From NCBI GenBank assembly GCA_014706295.1, contig JACSVZ010000004.1, forward strand, positions 90,031,047-90,095,046: a DNA stretch of 64,000 bases, in the 5' to 3' direction. The notes beneath the pieces were generated by a model. The model saw nothing but the letters and a program-made list of their open reading frames with translations, had not been told where the DNA came from and ran no database searches. A program made the translations under genes and the position numbers. Below, piece by piece: positions 47,819 through 60,432 of the stretch. This DNA is from Lycocorax pyrrhopterus obiensis. Lineage: Eukaryota > Chordata > Aves > Passeriformes > Paradisaeidae. Each line of letters begins with the position of its first letter. Within the stretch, counting starts at the first letter, position 1.

Positions 47819-49375
47819 AATGGAGGAGGGTAGGTCATGGAAAAGTAGGCAGAAAATGCCACAATACTTAATGCCTTCTTTTCTGGTAGAATTTGCCTTC
47901 ATGAATCCCAGGTCCTTCAGACCAGGGGGAAAGACTGGAGATTAGAGTCTGATGCTAATAATATGAAGGTCATGTGTTTGATACCTTTACAGGACATTCA
48001 TTAAAGAGCTGGACTCAACGCTGGATCTTTGTGAGTCCCTTCCAACTCAGACTATTCTGTGATTCTCTAATTCTGAAAACTTACCCTCAGTGGAAGAGAA
48101 TCCGGTTAGGGGAGGTTTAAACATCCGAACATGCACAAGTCAATGAGGCTTGATGGGATGTACCTTCAAGTTCCAAAGCACATGGCCGATGTCATTGTGG
48201 GGCCACTCTCAATTTTTGTCAAAATACAGTGGTGACTCGGGAAAGTTCTTGGAGACTGGAAGACAGCAAATACCAGCCCTGCCTTCAAGAATGGGAAGAA
48301 GGAGGATCTGAGGAACTACAGGGCTCACCTCAATCCCTGGGAAGATGATGCAGCAACTGATGTTGGAAACCATTTCCAGACATGTCAAGGACAAGAAGGT
48401 CATTGGAAGTAGTCAGCATGGATTTATTAAAGGGAAATAATGCTGGACCAACCTGATAGCCTTCTATGATGAGATAAGTTACTTCATGGATGACGATGAA
48501 TGAAAGGCTGTCTGGATTTTAGGAAGCCTTTTGACTTTCACTCCCATAACATACTCATAGACAAACTAATAAAATACGGGCTAGATATATGGACAATGAG
48601 GTGGATTGAAAGCTAACCGAACAGCCAGGCCCAGAGGACTGTAATCAGTGGCAATAGATGCCATTCACTACAGGAGCAGTACCCCAGGGGTCAATATTGT
48701 TTAACATCCTGATTAATGGCCTGGACTATGGGCACGAAACTGTACCCTCATCAAGGCTGCAGGCAATAAAAAACTGGGAAAAGTGACTGATACATTAAAT
48801 TATTTTTCTGCCATTCATAGCAACCTTAACAGTCAGGAGAAATGGATGAAGGAAACCTCTCAAAGTTGAATTGAGGGAAATGCAAACTTCTTCACCCAGG
48901 GAGGAATAGACTGAAGTACAAGTATGCTCTGGGTGCTGACTGACAAGAAAGCAGTTTTACTGAAAAGACCCTGGGGAACCTGGTGAGCACTAAGTTGAAC
49001 ACGAGCCAGCAATGTGCCTTAGAAGAAAAGGCTAACAGCTTCCTGAGCTGCATTAGGAAGAGAAGAAAAGGCTCAGTGGGAATCTCCTCATGGTATACCT
49101 AGCAAAGTGAAATAAAGAATTGAAGAACGTGCAGCCGGAATCATCATGGTGGGAAAGAGCAGAAATACAGGACGCAGTGAGTACACATTGACATGCAGGA
49201 ATTTCTGCTTACCTTACCTACAGGTTAACCTCTCATCCAGGTTATCTATTCTTAGATTCAAAGCCTGAATGGACACAGCCCTGAGCAATCTGCTCTAGCT
49301 GATCTGCTTTAAAAATTATGTTGAGCCAGATGATCTCCACAGGTCAATTCCAACCTCAATTATTCTGTGACACTT
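47819..49375 (+). mobile_element. Old CR1 LINE, RT domain to 3' end, split by SINE
   Basis: Sense CR1 ORF2 and 3' end, much decayed. Left part 47819-47938: 'acttaatgccttcttttctg', 'aatcccaggtccttcagacc', 'agggggaaagactgga'. After the SINE it resumes at about 48076 with 'aaaacttaccctcagtggaa' and continues through RT: 'gaggcttgatgggatgtacc' (GPDGMH block), 'gaggaactacagggctcacc' (NYR block), 'ggtcattggaagtagtcagc' and 'atggatttattaaagggaaa' (S.QHGF.KGK). The 3' end is recognisable at 49320-49372 ('gagccagatgatctccacag', 'caattattctgtga'). Frameshifts and stops throughout. Older than the SINE. Confidence 0.85.
47939..48075 (+). mobile_element. tRNA-Ile-derived SINE with CR1 tail (TguSINE1-like)
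   Basis: Head at about 47940-47993: 'gattagagtctgatgctaat' then 'aatatgaaggtcatgtgttt', 'gatacctttacaggac'. This follows a tRNA-Ile(AAU) from the D arm through the anticodon loop ('tgctaataa') to the T arm; the Pol III B-box equivalent is 'gtgtttgatacc' near 47974. Tail 48004-48075: 'gagctggactcaacgctgga', 'gtgagtcccttccaactcag' and 'attctgtgattctctaattc', a CR1-type 3' end. tRNA head plus CR1 tail is the structure of passerine TguSINE1. The 5' end of the tRNA head appears truncated. CR1 flanks 'ctgga' (47935) and 'ctgaa' (48073) are similar. Confidence 0.7.
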
Positions 49376-50280
49376 CCGTCTTATCTTCTACATTCTACTT
49401 CAAAACTTCCATTTTCTCTTCTCTTCCCTTGCATTCTACCACATTTTTTAAAACTTCTTCTGATGTCCTAGGGTTTGCCTCCCACATTATGTATATCTTT
49501 TACAAGGCTCAGATTTGCCACTTATTTCTGTGTGAACACTTGCTCTTGTATATGCCTTCCAACGAAGCATAAAGAAAGCTTTCTGGCAGAACACAGCTCC
49601 ATAATGTGCTGCCTCCACCCAATGATGTAGTGCACCATCAAGCTGTGAATAGCCAATGAAGCTTAGAGAAGCCTCCATGCCTCAGTTAATTGCTTGTTCA
49701 AGTTCCAAAATAGAGCTGACACCTGTGAAAACTTGGCTTTTGTTTCTTTGTCAACACATATACATCATCCATAAATGCCTTCTTCATACGTAATAGAAGA
49801 GATTCATCCATGGAATATCTGTTACATCTTGCCTCTATTGGATGTTTTAAAAATAAAGAGAGATTGCAGCACAACAAGGTATCATTCCTTATGAATTACA
49901 GTATGTCTGCTTCATGACAAAGAGCCATAAAATTTGTATTGATGATTGATCAGTGTTATTTTAACTGCCTAACAAGAAAAAGAATTATCTGACTGGTAAA
50001 GGCTATTAAATCATCTTCTATAGTGTTAGCTCCCAGTGCATTCCAATAGTTTAATAAACTTGTTTATCTAAGTACTTTGCAATGCTTAACTCATTTACTA
50101 CTGTGTCAATAATGACTTCATCACTCTGAGCTCCACAAGCATTCCTTTATTTCAGGCACATTAAGGTTAAGACAAACAAATTAAAATGAAAATTCTGAGG
50201 TGCAGAAATTATAAATAAATATTTTTCACATCAAACCCAATCACAACTCAAAAAACCACTTTCTTCTGTATCTGGCTATT

Positions 50281-50395
50281 GAAAGAAATAAAAAGTGATA
50301 AAGAAAGTGAAAAAGTGAGAAACAAAAAGTGAGAGAGAGAGAGAGAAAGAAAGAAAGAGAGAAAGAGAGAAAGAGAGAAAGAAGGAAAGAAAGAG
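50281..50395. repeat. Purine-rich GA/GAAA tract
   Basis: Nearly pure purine on the plus strand: mixed GAAAG units, then (GA)n at about 50331-50345, then GAAA/GAGA units up to 50394. The opposite strand gives a serine/leucine/phenylalanine-rich frame that is an artefact. Confidence 0.9.
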
Positions 50396-52129
50396 CCTGT
50401 GATTGCTTATTGAATAAAGAAGAGGAGGAGGAGTTTCTGTGTAGAGTTGAAAGCCAAGAATTTTGGAGATATTTTTCTGCCACTAACAAATCTTATTAAT
50501 GTTTACCTATTGCCATGTACAGTGCTTAAAAATTTTGGATGAGACTCATGAAATTGTATATGTCGTCTGCTTGGTATGGAGCCCAGCAGTGAAATTTTTT
50601 TTAAAAATAATAGGCCTAGGATAGATTTGAGAAACCAAATGTGAAGAGAACTTGACAGAAGAGAACATGAATCTTGAAGGACCCAATCCATTGCCACATG
50701 GCCTTTCTGGAGTAGCTTTTCCCAAAATGTGCAACTCAAAATTCAGTTTCAGTTGAAAGAACCTGCAGCTCTCTGGGAAACATCCATCCTGTGTGTGAAC
50801 AATTGTGCAGGTTCTTACTTGAAGGCAAACCACCTATTTTTTTCAGCATCGTTCTTCAAATGCATTAAACTACATCAATTAGTCCCTGCACTTCAGTACA
50901 GATAACAGTAGCTGCCTGTCTGAATATGGATATTTGTGCTCTACGAGGTCTTAAATTCAAAATAGTTTGTATGGATTTATTTTAACATTTTTTTCATTTT
51001 AAATATGGTAAAAAAATTAAGATCTGATAAAAAGAATAATTTATTAGAGATCCAAGGAAGGATTAATTTCATAGCCATGATTTGACGTGAAGTCTAGGTC
51101 AATGTTTAATTTATATATTGCAATGTTATTCAGATTTATCATTTTTCTTCCTAAGTTTTTTTTTACTTACAAATTTCATATTATTTGTATGTAATATTAT
51201 AAGTATTAATGTGAAAGAAGTGCATCAGTTGCTCTTGTCTTTAGCAATTTTATATTTTGAGTAAAGTAAATACATTGTTCTCAACATTCCATAAAAATCC
51301 CTCAAGGTCCGGTTGGTATATGTTTTCAGGGTTATAACATTTTTTTTCTCCTTTTTTTTAATTTTTGTTCATTTTCCTTTCACTGTTTCTGCTCCTCTAC
51401 TTTCAGAAAACCTTACAATTATGAAATGAAACGTAAACCAATTCAATGGTGGAGCCTGAGACCAAAAATAGCCTGAAACAAAATTCTATAAGCTGTTAAC
51501 CACTCCATTCATCTCAGTTGGGGATGTGAAATTAGGCATGTATCCATGGTGGAATATAGCAAATTTTCTGTTACAACATTTGTGATTTTCTTTACCCCAG
51601 TACACAACATTAATTTGTTGCAGTAGTTCTACAGGGAAAAATATATCCTCTTCTCCCTTTGTGTAGCTGTAGAAAGCAACCCGGATTCCTTGTTTGGGAG
51701 AGAGCAAAAATATATATTTGAAATTCAGATGATGGAAGGGACTGTACATCATTCTCAGATGAAACTTTTAATAACTAGTAATAACTGTGGTCTCTTCAGT
51801 CATCCAATGAAAGGAGCAAGTGTTCAATCATGTGGAGTCTAAGAATCCTGACACAGAGAAGAAATACCAATTCTTTTAAGAATTTTTATTTTTATGAGAA
51901 GCAAATATTCAGATCATTAAGGTTTTCTCCTGTCTGGCATCATTACAGATGGTAAAAAAGGAAAGTATGTAACTAGAATGGCATTTACTATCTATATAAC
52001 ATGATCACAGGAATAACCTCCACTTTGCTACCCTCCTCATTTTTCTGATCATTGTAGATTACACTTTGCATTCTTGACTTTATCCTGAGGTAATATTAAA
52101 ACAAAATAAATCCCCCTGCTTTGGCTATC

Positions 52130-52155
52130 TTTTTTTTTTTTTTTTTTTTTTTTTT
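52130..52155. repeat. Poly-T run of 26
   Basis: An uninterrupted T26. It could be an oligo-A tail of a reverse-oriented retrocopy, but no gene-like sequence borders it on the side where the body would lie. Confidence 0.9.
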
Positions 52156-55100
52156 AGTTTGCTACAGAACCAATTTACCTTCAGTTCTAAGTTGCCCTAC
52201 ACTGTCAAAAATGAGTTTTTCAGAACTTAGGTTCACGTATGTGATTCTCTTTTGGAGACAGATATAGAGATATACCGGGTTTAGGCAGTATAATACAGAG
52301 GTAAGTATATGGTAGCTACAGAAGCATAAATCTTTCCATCAGATATGTGAAGCACCTTGTAAGTGCTTCTTCCTGTACATGTAATGTAGGCAATTAAGTT
52401 CCTAATTTCAGCACTTTGATTTTGATTCCTAAAATAAATGGAATGAAACAGACCTTCACATTTATATGTGAATGGAAGCCAGCCCCACAGCCTTCATATC
52501 TTCAATACCTAGTATTCTAAGTGTTATATTAGGATCTGCTGCTTGTAATCAATAAAAGTAATTTATTTCCTCAGTGACATAGTCAACTTAAAAATCCATG
52601 ATATGGCTATATTAATTTCTGAACAGTCACCCAGTAGGTTTTTGGAAAGTTGCTACTTCTTAAGACAACCAAATGAAATAACAGTTATATTTGTCGCTAA
52701 TGAATCCCTACAGAGGAGGTGTCAGACTGTTTCACAGTACACTGACACAATGTGCAGGGGGGAAAACCAGAAAAAAGCCTTCTGAATAATTGCAATAGCT
52801 ATTTCTCAGAACAAATTTGCATCATCATTATACTTGTGTGGACGGTGCATGTAAGTATCATAATGAAAAAACACTAAGCTTTAGACAACGGCCCAGCCTA
52901 CTACACTCACAGTCATTTTAACATTGCTTAGTTTTCCTGTGAGTATATAATATGCCCGTAGAACAGCACAAATTACCTTATAGGTCCTTGAAACAATGAA
53001 AGTGGTTGGGTTTTTTAGGTTGGTTGGTTGGTTTTAGTTTTGTATGTCTGTGTGTTTGGTTTTTAACAGTTTCTCCAATGGAACTCTTCTCTAGCTTAGA
53101 TATTGCTATGGGCATTCACCACCAGATCTCCTTGTGACCCAAACAGCTATTCATTGCCTTCTTGCTGTTAAAAATACCGTGTTGGAGCACAGGGAGAAGA
53201 CTGTTTCCCTGTTGCATGAGGCTTATTCTTAAAAACAAGCCTCATGTTCTCTTCACTGCCCAACATAATGGTGGGCTTTTATCAGATATATTCTTTTCAT
53301 GGGAAGAATATAAAACCTACTCAGCCCTTCTCAATACCCCCAGTTTTGCAATAAATTTCTAAAATATTTATCAGGGAACAGTTTCACACAGTAAAGGTTT
53401 AAAACCACTGTCTTAATTGAGGTAATTAAAAATCACTGTCTTAATTCTGTAATACTGTAGAAATTAGTTATTTGGGTTATTTCCTGCAGTCCAATTAATG
53501 AAGAAGTAGTTCAAAGTGGAGTGCTTTGCTAAGTGAATGAACAGCGCAGTGTATGTAGAAAAAGTGATGCTGTGTCTATAGCAACTAATTCCTAAGGAAT
53601 GTATTAAATTGCAAATTGCCAACAAATTACAATATGAATAGATTGGCAGAAAAATATTCAAAGATTCTGCAGATCTGTAATGTGAACCAGAATACATTTA
53701 GCATGTGAGTAGGACAATTATTTGGCAAATTAAACACAAAATCATTTGGTTTCTGTAGTTTGACATGATTCTCAAGCATGGATGAGAGTTAGATAAGAAC
53801 ATATTTTACCTCACGGTGGTATTTACTCTATGTATTATTTAGCACTTAATTTAAGTTATTATTGATCTTTTGCTTTTCTTCCCAGTAGCTTCCTTCCAGT
53901 CATTTCGTGCTACTTCATATTTTATTTCATTAGCATGTCATGGTAGCTCTGTGTTAGTGCTGTGCATGTGATGTCACACCAATGGCAACTTGAACATAGC
54001 AGTGGAAGTGTCAAATCAGATGTAAAAAACAGTAATAGCAAGCAATAGTAAATAATCTGGAAATATTCTTTCCCTTTAAAAACAACAGCAGAAAAAAAAG
54101 TCCCAAAAACTCATTTAGATAATATTAAGAGCAAGGAATTGAGATAGTAATTGTATTTAAAACAGTATAATTATCACATCTGAGTGTTGAGCTAAACATG
54201 ATGCTTGTAGCAATTTGAGTTTTAGAATATGTCACCTTAAATAACTCTCCTGGATGTGTTGCAATTGGTACAATTCAAGGTATTATATTCTTTACTCTCT
54301 TTTCATCCCATTTTATTCCATTGCTCTTCAGTTTGATCTAACATTGCCTCTTCTGTTCTTCTCTTCTGTCACGGTTTGCATTACATAGAACAGGCCTTAT
54401 TTGTCACACTATTTCTACAATTTTGTCATTAGTTCAATCTAAGAGAAAAATTTCTTTCTGGTTCTTTCTGGGAATCTTCTGGTATCTGTCTTTCTGGTGG
54501 TCATCTATGTTTGTGAGTTCTTTTAATGTCAAAGGATTTTGATACGCAACATTGCATTCCCATCCTTAAATGAAGTCACATGGATTCATTCTAACTCAGG
54601 TGTTGGTCCATGGTTCTTAAAAAAGGCACATTGTTTATTTTTGTCTTCTCAGCCAGGCTATTGCTACCTAGTATTGGCTTGGTCAATAGTGACTCACTGT
54701 CTACTCTCGTTGGAAGATGACTTTTATTCAATATAAAATAGGCAAAATATTTTGTGATAGATTATGATATAGCACAAATTTAGACCTGATCATTTTATAC
54801 TGATGATTTTACTTCCCCTCTCATATTAAAGATGTTTTTATTAAAAATACTAAAAGAATTTATAAGGCACACTTTTTTTTTTTACCATATGTAACAAAGT
54901 AATACTATATCAATAATATCTGGACAAAAAAAAATCCAAATAGTAATGACTGCAAAATTTTAGTTTGCAGGTCCAGCAAGGAAATATGGGATGATACAGT
55001 AATATCAGAGAAACCTTAGGATCTGGTCTGTAGCTGGTAAAAGCAGATCTAAGAAAAGTAACAGTTGCCTGATAAAAAGGTCTTCTAGTGCAGATAAGAT

Positions 55101-58100
55101 GACTATGTTCCAAGGAATGGAAAATTACCAAATTTCTGTCCTCATCTAAAATTTCACACTGCTGCCAGGGGATAGGAAAAACTGTCATTTTCTTGGTATC
55201 TTCTTTTCCTTTGCATTCCTCTTGGAAGAGTGTAATCTAAAAAAGGAATCAATTTGGAAGCAGACAGTGGTGACAGGGATAATTTAATTGGGAAAGTCAG
55301 TGAGGAAAAAAAGGCTGAAAAAGTTCTTTGAAGTCCTGTAGGGAGATACTCCCCAGAGTGAGGGATATGAAATTTTATATCTTCTTGGACAGTCTGAAAA
55401 GAATGCTTTAAGACAGAAGGCTGCTATGAATTTTTACAAAGATTAAATTAAAATTTTGAGTTCAAGTCAGAACTGATTTATGAATGTCCATAAAGCTCAG
55501 GCTATACTTTATAGCATATTCATGTATCTATGCTTGATCCTAGAACATTTAGATTTCACTAAAGTATTAAATTACACTATTTGCAACAGGTATACAATCA
55601 ATACATGTACTCTAGAAAAAACAAAACACATGTATAACTTCTAACTGTATTGTACAGGAAACTTGATAGTTCTATAATATACACCTTTTATTTTTATATT
55701 TATAGACCAAACAAGGAAGTCCCACTCTTTCAAGGAACCACTATTCCATCCTCTCTTGCTCAGAAAACAATATACAATACATACAGTACAGCATATATTA
55801 ATTTGATTTCTTCCACCTTTCAGATTTCAAAAGTGTCTTACAGTTTTCAGAATCTTATGAATTCTGCTCAATCTTTCCTCCTGCACTCCTAACTCAGTAC
55901 TTCTGTGTTTCATTATTTAAAAATTCTCAATTAATTTCTTTCTCTATTCAGGCTGGGAAGTCTAGAAGAGGAGACCTGTTTCTAGCACTTTGTCCTTTAA
56001 ATGTATCAGATGGCCTGAGGAACTTCCTTACGCATTTTTTGCAACTATGCATTGTCTTTATCCATAGATACACAGGCTGATGACAGCAGACACTTCAGTT
56101 CATCTGATCTATCATCAAAATTTGGTTTCTGCTTGATTTGGAACTGCTAATTGTGATGTATTGGTCAATGGTAAACTTGGCCCAAAATTTTATAACCAAT
56201 TATGCTCAAAATAGATATATTCAGAATTCAGACAAGCATCATAAAAGGCCTAGAGTAGGAAGAACAGCATAGGAAAATAAAATATGAGTTAAGATAGTAG
56301 CACTGTTTGAACACTTTTATGATTTAGATTTGCTGTCTAAGAGGCTTAGATGTCTAAGTCAGAGCCAGTAAGTCTTTGCTGGCTGAACAAACAATGGATA
56401 GCCATGTCACTCTGAAGTATGTGGCAAAGACAGATAAGACGAATTGCCCTCTTAAGGTGCTTGTATTTCTGGAAGTATCTGTGTTTTTCTCTGTTTCTGT
56501 CAACAATGAAAAGAGCCCATACTCATTAGTTTATTCTTAGTTTTATTAATAGCCCAGCTATCTAAATTGGTATGATGAATACCATATATTAAGTGGCAAC
56601 TATATCAGTCATTTTCAATTTTGGAAAACTGTAAATATATATCTTTGTACTGTTTTATTTTATGAAATGTATTTTTTCTGAGGAAGAATGTCTTGTCTGA
56701 ACCAAAATATTTTTTTAAAAATAAGTAGAAAGAATATCATGTTATGAAAAGTTGTTTTGTGCATTGTGCACAGCACTATTTTTCTGCAGGAAGTTTGTGT
56801 TAATTAATCATCTTACTCTAGTACCCACAGAAAAGCACCCTCAGCTCCCTTTTTTTTCAGCCAATGGATGTGATGGTGTAAAGCTTCTCATTTTCAGTCG
56901 CTAAATGAACTGTCATTTAATTCTCTCTTGGAATTTTTAGGAGGAAATAATTTTCTGCCACAAGTACTGCAGAATGGCTGTGTTTTTACAGCAGAGCCAA
57001 TCTACAGTATTATTCCATTGTATTCTTATAGTTTGTTTCTATCCTCTTTAAGGGTAATGTGGCCAAAGCAGCAGCACCTGAAAATAAGGTCAGTCTCAAA
57101 GGTCAGCTGTTGCACTCCTCCTTCTTACCATGTGGGGATAGAGGAGGCCAAACAACCAGACTATTTTTATCTACCATCACTGGGGAGTTTCTAAACTAGC
57201 AGAATTTTCATTCTGCTTTTTCTATTGCACTTCTGGCTGCCAATTGTCTTGAGGTCTTTGTGATATTAAACAAGTATCCGAAGAAGATCTTCATTCCTTT
57301 TTGCAAGATAGTGGCATACAAGGTATAAGAACATGAATCAATTGTTCTAATTGCCACCTATCTGACTCCAAATCATGCTAATGGAATAGATCCAGAACAA
57401 TGACAATAGGACATCATCTAAATCTATGATGATACAAATTCAGATGGGTATTTATATTTTTGATGCAGTCAGATGTTATTAGGAAAATTAAAGAGATTTG
57501 TAAATAGTATTATTTTAATTAACACTGTTTGGTTGGGGGGTTTGTCCACTTAATCATTGTGATTGTCCTCCTCCACAGAGCAAAAAAATAGCTATATTTT
57601 AATAAGTAAATTGTTTTTTAAAATAGTATTATAGAAATATGACATCTATACTTGTCTTATGAGAAATCTTGAGGAATAAACATTTAAAAACCTGTAATAA
57701 TCAAGATTTAAAATTCAGAAAAGAAGTGGAAGAAATAAAGAAAAATTCACTATGAAGATGTCTGTTTGTGGTTGGAGTTTAACCTTTGGTATCTATATAT
57801 AAACCTGGAAAATATGGATATACTCTGACTTTCGTTGCTAACAGTTTTCAGGTCAGATTCCGAATTCTAATTTTAGTTGATGTGGAAAATGTAATGCTTA
57901 GATGATGCTTACTGATTTACTATCTTCATTGCTGTGTTTATATCTACAGAAACCGGACATCTTTTCTGGCAAAATGAAAAAGTTATTGTAACACAATGTA
58001 TGAAAACCTGTACTATATCCTGTATCACAATATAGAAGTACAATGAAGTGCACTCTTTTCAATTCCTTTCCCTGCTTATAACTGTAGTCATTAGGAGATG

Positions 58101-59176
58101 AAAAGCATTTTTCATTTTTAAATTTAGTTGAGAACTGACAAGAATAAAATTCTTCAATAATTGCAATATTAAAAATAGCACTTTGAATTTCAGTTCTGTA
58201 GATCAGATTTTCAGTAGTCTCAAATCTACTGGTTCCTGTCTAAACACTTATCTAATTCACTGTGTTTCTGCTTCATTTTATTTATTCCTTTTGCTTTTTT
58301 TTTTTTTCCTGTAATAAATTTAGTCCATTTGCTACCCTTCCTTTATTACTTCTGAGTGTCACATAATGTAAGCATACAGTAAGAAGGTCTGATTAATTTA
58401 TAAGTCCGTGTAGATGGACATTCATATGACTCATATGTGAACACAGGGAAGTGCTTGCTACAATAAACACCAAGAGTTTTCATTATAGATGCTATGCAGT
58501 TTTGTTATTGCCACTACTATATCAATCTTACATTGTCAAACCAATGTAAAAATGTTGGAGAAGGCACCTACAGCCTGCAGGAACATAAGTGCATGAAGGC
58601 AATTAAAATACCAAATAAATGAAACATCCCCTTTTAGAGTTCCCAACAACTGAAATCAAATCATCATTTTTATTACATTAAGCTAAGGTTGACATTAACT
58701 TTGTCTTCTGAATGCATAGCGTAGAAAAAATACATTATGAAGAGAAAGGAGCTCTTACAGTTTTGTTTGTTTTGCTGCACCATGGGACAAATATGTCAGA
58801 ACAGAAATGCTGTTTCAGCTGGGTAGAATATTACACTTACATAGAGAAATTCAGAAATCATTACATGTCCCTAGGCTGAGCCTGAATTAATAAAAGGGTA
58901 GGTACACAAACAAAGCCAACATTGGAGCGATAGGTGCTCAAGTAAGGTTAACAGTGAGAGGACAGTCATGTGCATACCCTTCTGTTTGCTGAGCCTGCAG
59001 GTTACAGATGTATTTGCTTATGTTCATCTTAAAAAACTAAACAAACAAGACATTTCACTGGGAATTCTGGCTGATAGCCACTTATTCATCTCTGATGCAC
59101 AAATATACGTATGATCAAAGTGTCAAACACTTTCCTTAACAGTTTAGGATAAGGTAATTCGCGTGTGACTTAATTG

Positions 59177-59516
59177 TGGCCTTCCAGTACCTGAAGAAAC
59201 CCCACAAGAAAGATGGAGAGTGAATTTTTATCAGAGTGTGTAGTGAAAGGACAAGGGGAAATGTTTTCAAACTGAGAGTAGGTTAGATTAGATATTAGGA
59301 AGAAATTCTTTACTGTGAGGGTGGTGAGGCACTGGAACAGGTTGCTCAGAGAAGCTGTGGATGCCCCATGCCTGGAAGTGTTTAAGGCTAGGTTGGGTGG
59401 ACTTCTGAGCAATTTGATCTAGGGAAGGATGTCCCTGCCTGTGGTGTGGGGATTGGAGCTAGATGATCTTTAAGGTCCCTTTTCAGCCCAGGCCATTCTA
59501 CAGTTCTGTGATATTA
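59177..59516 (+). mobile_element. CR1 LINE 3' end
   Basis: Sense CR1: 'ggccttccagtacctgaaga', 'gtgtagtgaaaggacaaggg', 'agattagatattaggaagaa', 'attctttactgtgagggtgg', 'tgaggcactggaacaggttg', 'gcccaggccattctacagtt', ending 'ctgtgatatta'. This is among the least diverged CR1 copies here and lies 16 bp before an LTR. Confidence 0.93.
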
Positions 59517-59532
59517 TAAAGTAATAACATAG

Positions 59533-60092
59533 TGTTATGATCCGATTATTAAGATATGCCTCTGCCTAAATTAAGGTGCAAATGCCAAAATCAATAGTAT
59601 GGATTTTATTTAACAGTAAATGTGAGAAAGAAATGGGAAAGGGGGTGGGGGTGAAGAGGGAGAGACAGAGAGAGATCAAGCAGAAGATAGTCTGATCCAC
59701 ACCTGTGGATCCCGTGGCGTCTTCATGGTCCTTCTTCACCCATGTCTTCTCAGTGGTGGGGGTCTCAGAGTGGTTCTTCTCAGGTAACACCATACAGTCC
59801 AAGATCTGGGTATCCACAGGGCATAGATGCTGTTCCCATAACTTGGGATGGCACGTGTATAAGCAGTTGCTTCCTTTCCCGCAGTCTGCCACAGTGGGAA
59901 TTGTTGCCTGCATGCACTAAGTAAGGTGTGCTAACCAGACCTCAGCTCTGCTAGGTCTGGAATTAGGGCCTTGCTGTTGCAAGTTCCTCTCTTCTGTACT
60001 TTTCTCAAGTTCCTGCTGTGGTGGCTTATCTTATGGCAAGGTCCTTCAGTGGCCTTAACAGTGTTTAATTCAATTGTGATCTTTCTTACACA
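59533..60092 (-). mobile_element. LTR (family E), reverse orientation
   Basis: Plus strand begins 'tgttatgatccgattattaa', whose reverse complement ends in CATAACA, an LTR 3' edge. The minus strand has an AATAAA polyadenylation signal at 59605-59610, about 70 bp from that edge, and a possible TATA near 59859 ('gtataag' on the plus strand). The body (59690-60050) is GC-richer than its surroundings. The upstream edge is uncertain: 'cttacaca' at 60085-60092 would give a TG start. No target duplication found. Family unnamed. Confidence 0.6.
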
Positions 60093-60337
60093 AAGGAATA
60101 ATATTGTTTGTATGGTAATGGTAAGAAAAACATCATATAGAGGATTTTTTTCTTATAGGCCTATGTCTTTCTCAGGGAGCATATACAAAAGATACACCTG
60201 ATGGCTGATAATGCATCATATAAATAAGCTCTCTGCCTTCATTTTTCTATACATAAAAAAGGAGTGCTCCCTTGCAGGGTGCTGAGAGCAGTGTCTGGCT
60301 CATGCCCAGGCACTACCTGGGACAAACACAGGCTCAC

Positions 60338-60432
60338 TAAACTGTAGAATCACTTTTTTGTGGAGAGGACCCCTGAGATTACCTCACCCACTGCACTGCT
60401 CAGTGAAGGGCAAATTTAGTTAGTGTCCATAT
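60338..60432 (-). mobile_element. Short CR1 3' end, reverse orientation
   Basis: 'ctgtagaatcacttttttgt', 'gagaggacccctgagattac' and 'cactgcactgctcagtgaag' follow the order of a reversed CR1 3' end of a subfamily like that at 22596-22755. Only ~95 bp are recognisable. Confidence 0.65.

Larger units (their letters stand above)
49376..59176. other. 9.8-kb AT-rich stretch, low-complexity tracts only
   Basis: Holds a purine tract at 50281-50395, a 26-T run at 52130-52155, a G/T-rich tract at about 53004-53066 and a duplicated 'cactgtcttaatt' near 53406 and 53434. An 88-codon minus-strand frame (51486-51752) has no recognised domain. No transposon, RNA or exon recognised. Confidence 0.55.

Noticed and set aside
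47939..48000. Functional tRNA-Ile gene
   Set aside because: Acceptor stem and 5' half are missing or mutated and a CR1 tail follows; it is a SINE head.
50241..50489. Leu/Ser/Phe-rich minus-strand frame
   Set aside because: Translation of the GA/GAAA tract.
51486..51752. 88-codon minus-strand frame with 'GIRVAFYSYTKGEED'
   Set aside because: The start faintly recalls a stretch in adhesion-GPCR GAIN domains, but the rest does not follow and splice signals are poor.
52130..52155. T26 as the tail of a reverse processed pseudogene
   Set aside because: No mRNA-like sequence or target duplication found on the side where the body should be.
59566..59913. 115-codon minus-strand frame
   Set aside because: Lies within the reverse-oriented LTR; no viral or host domain.
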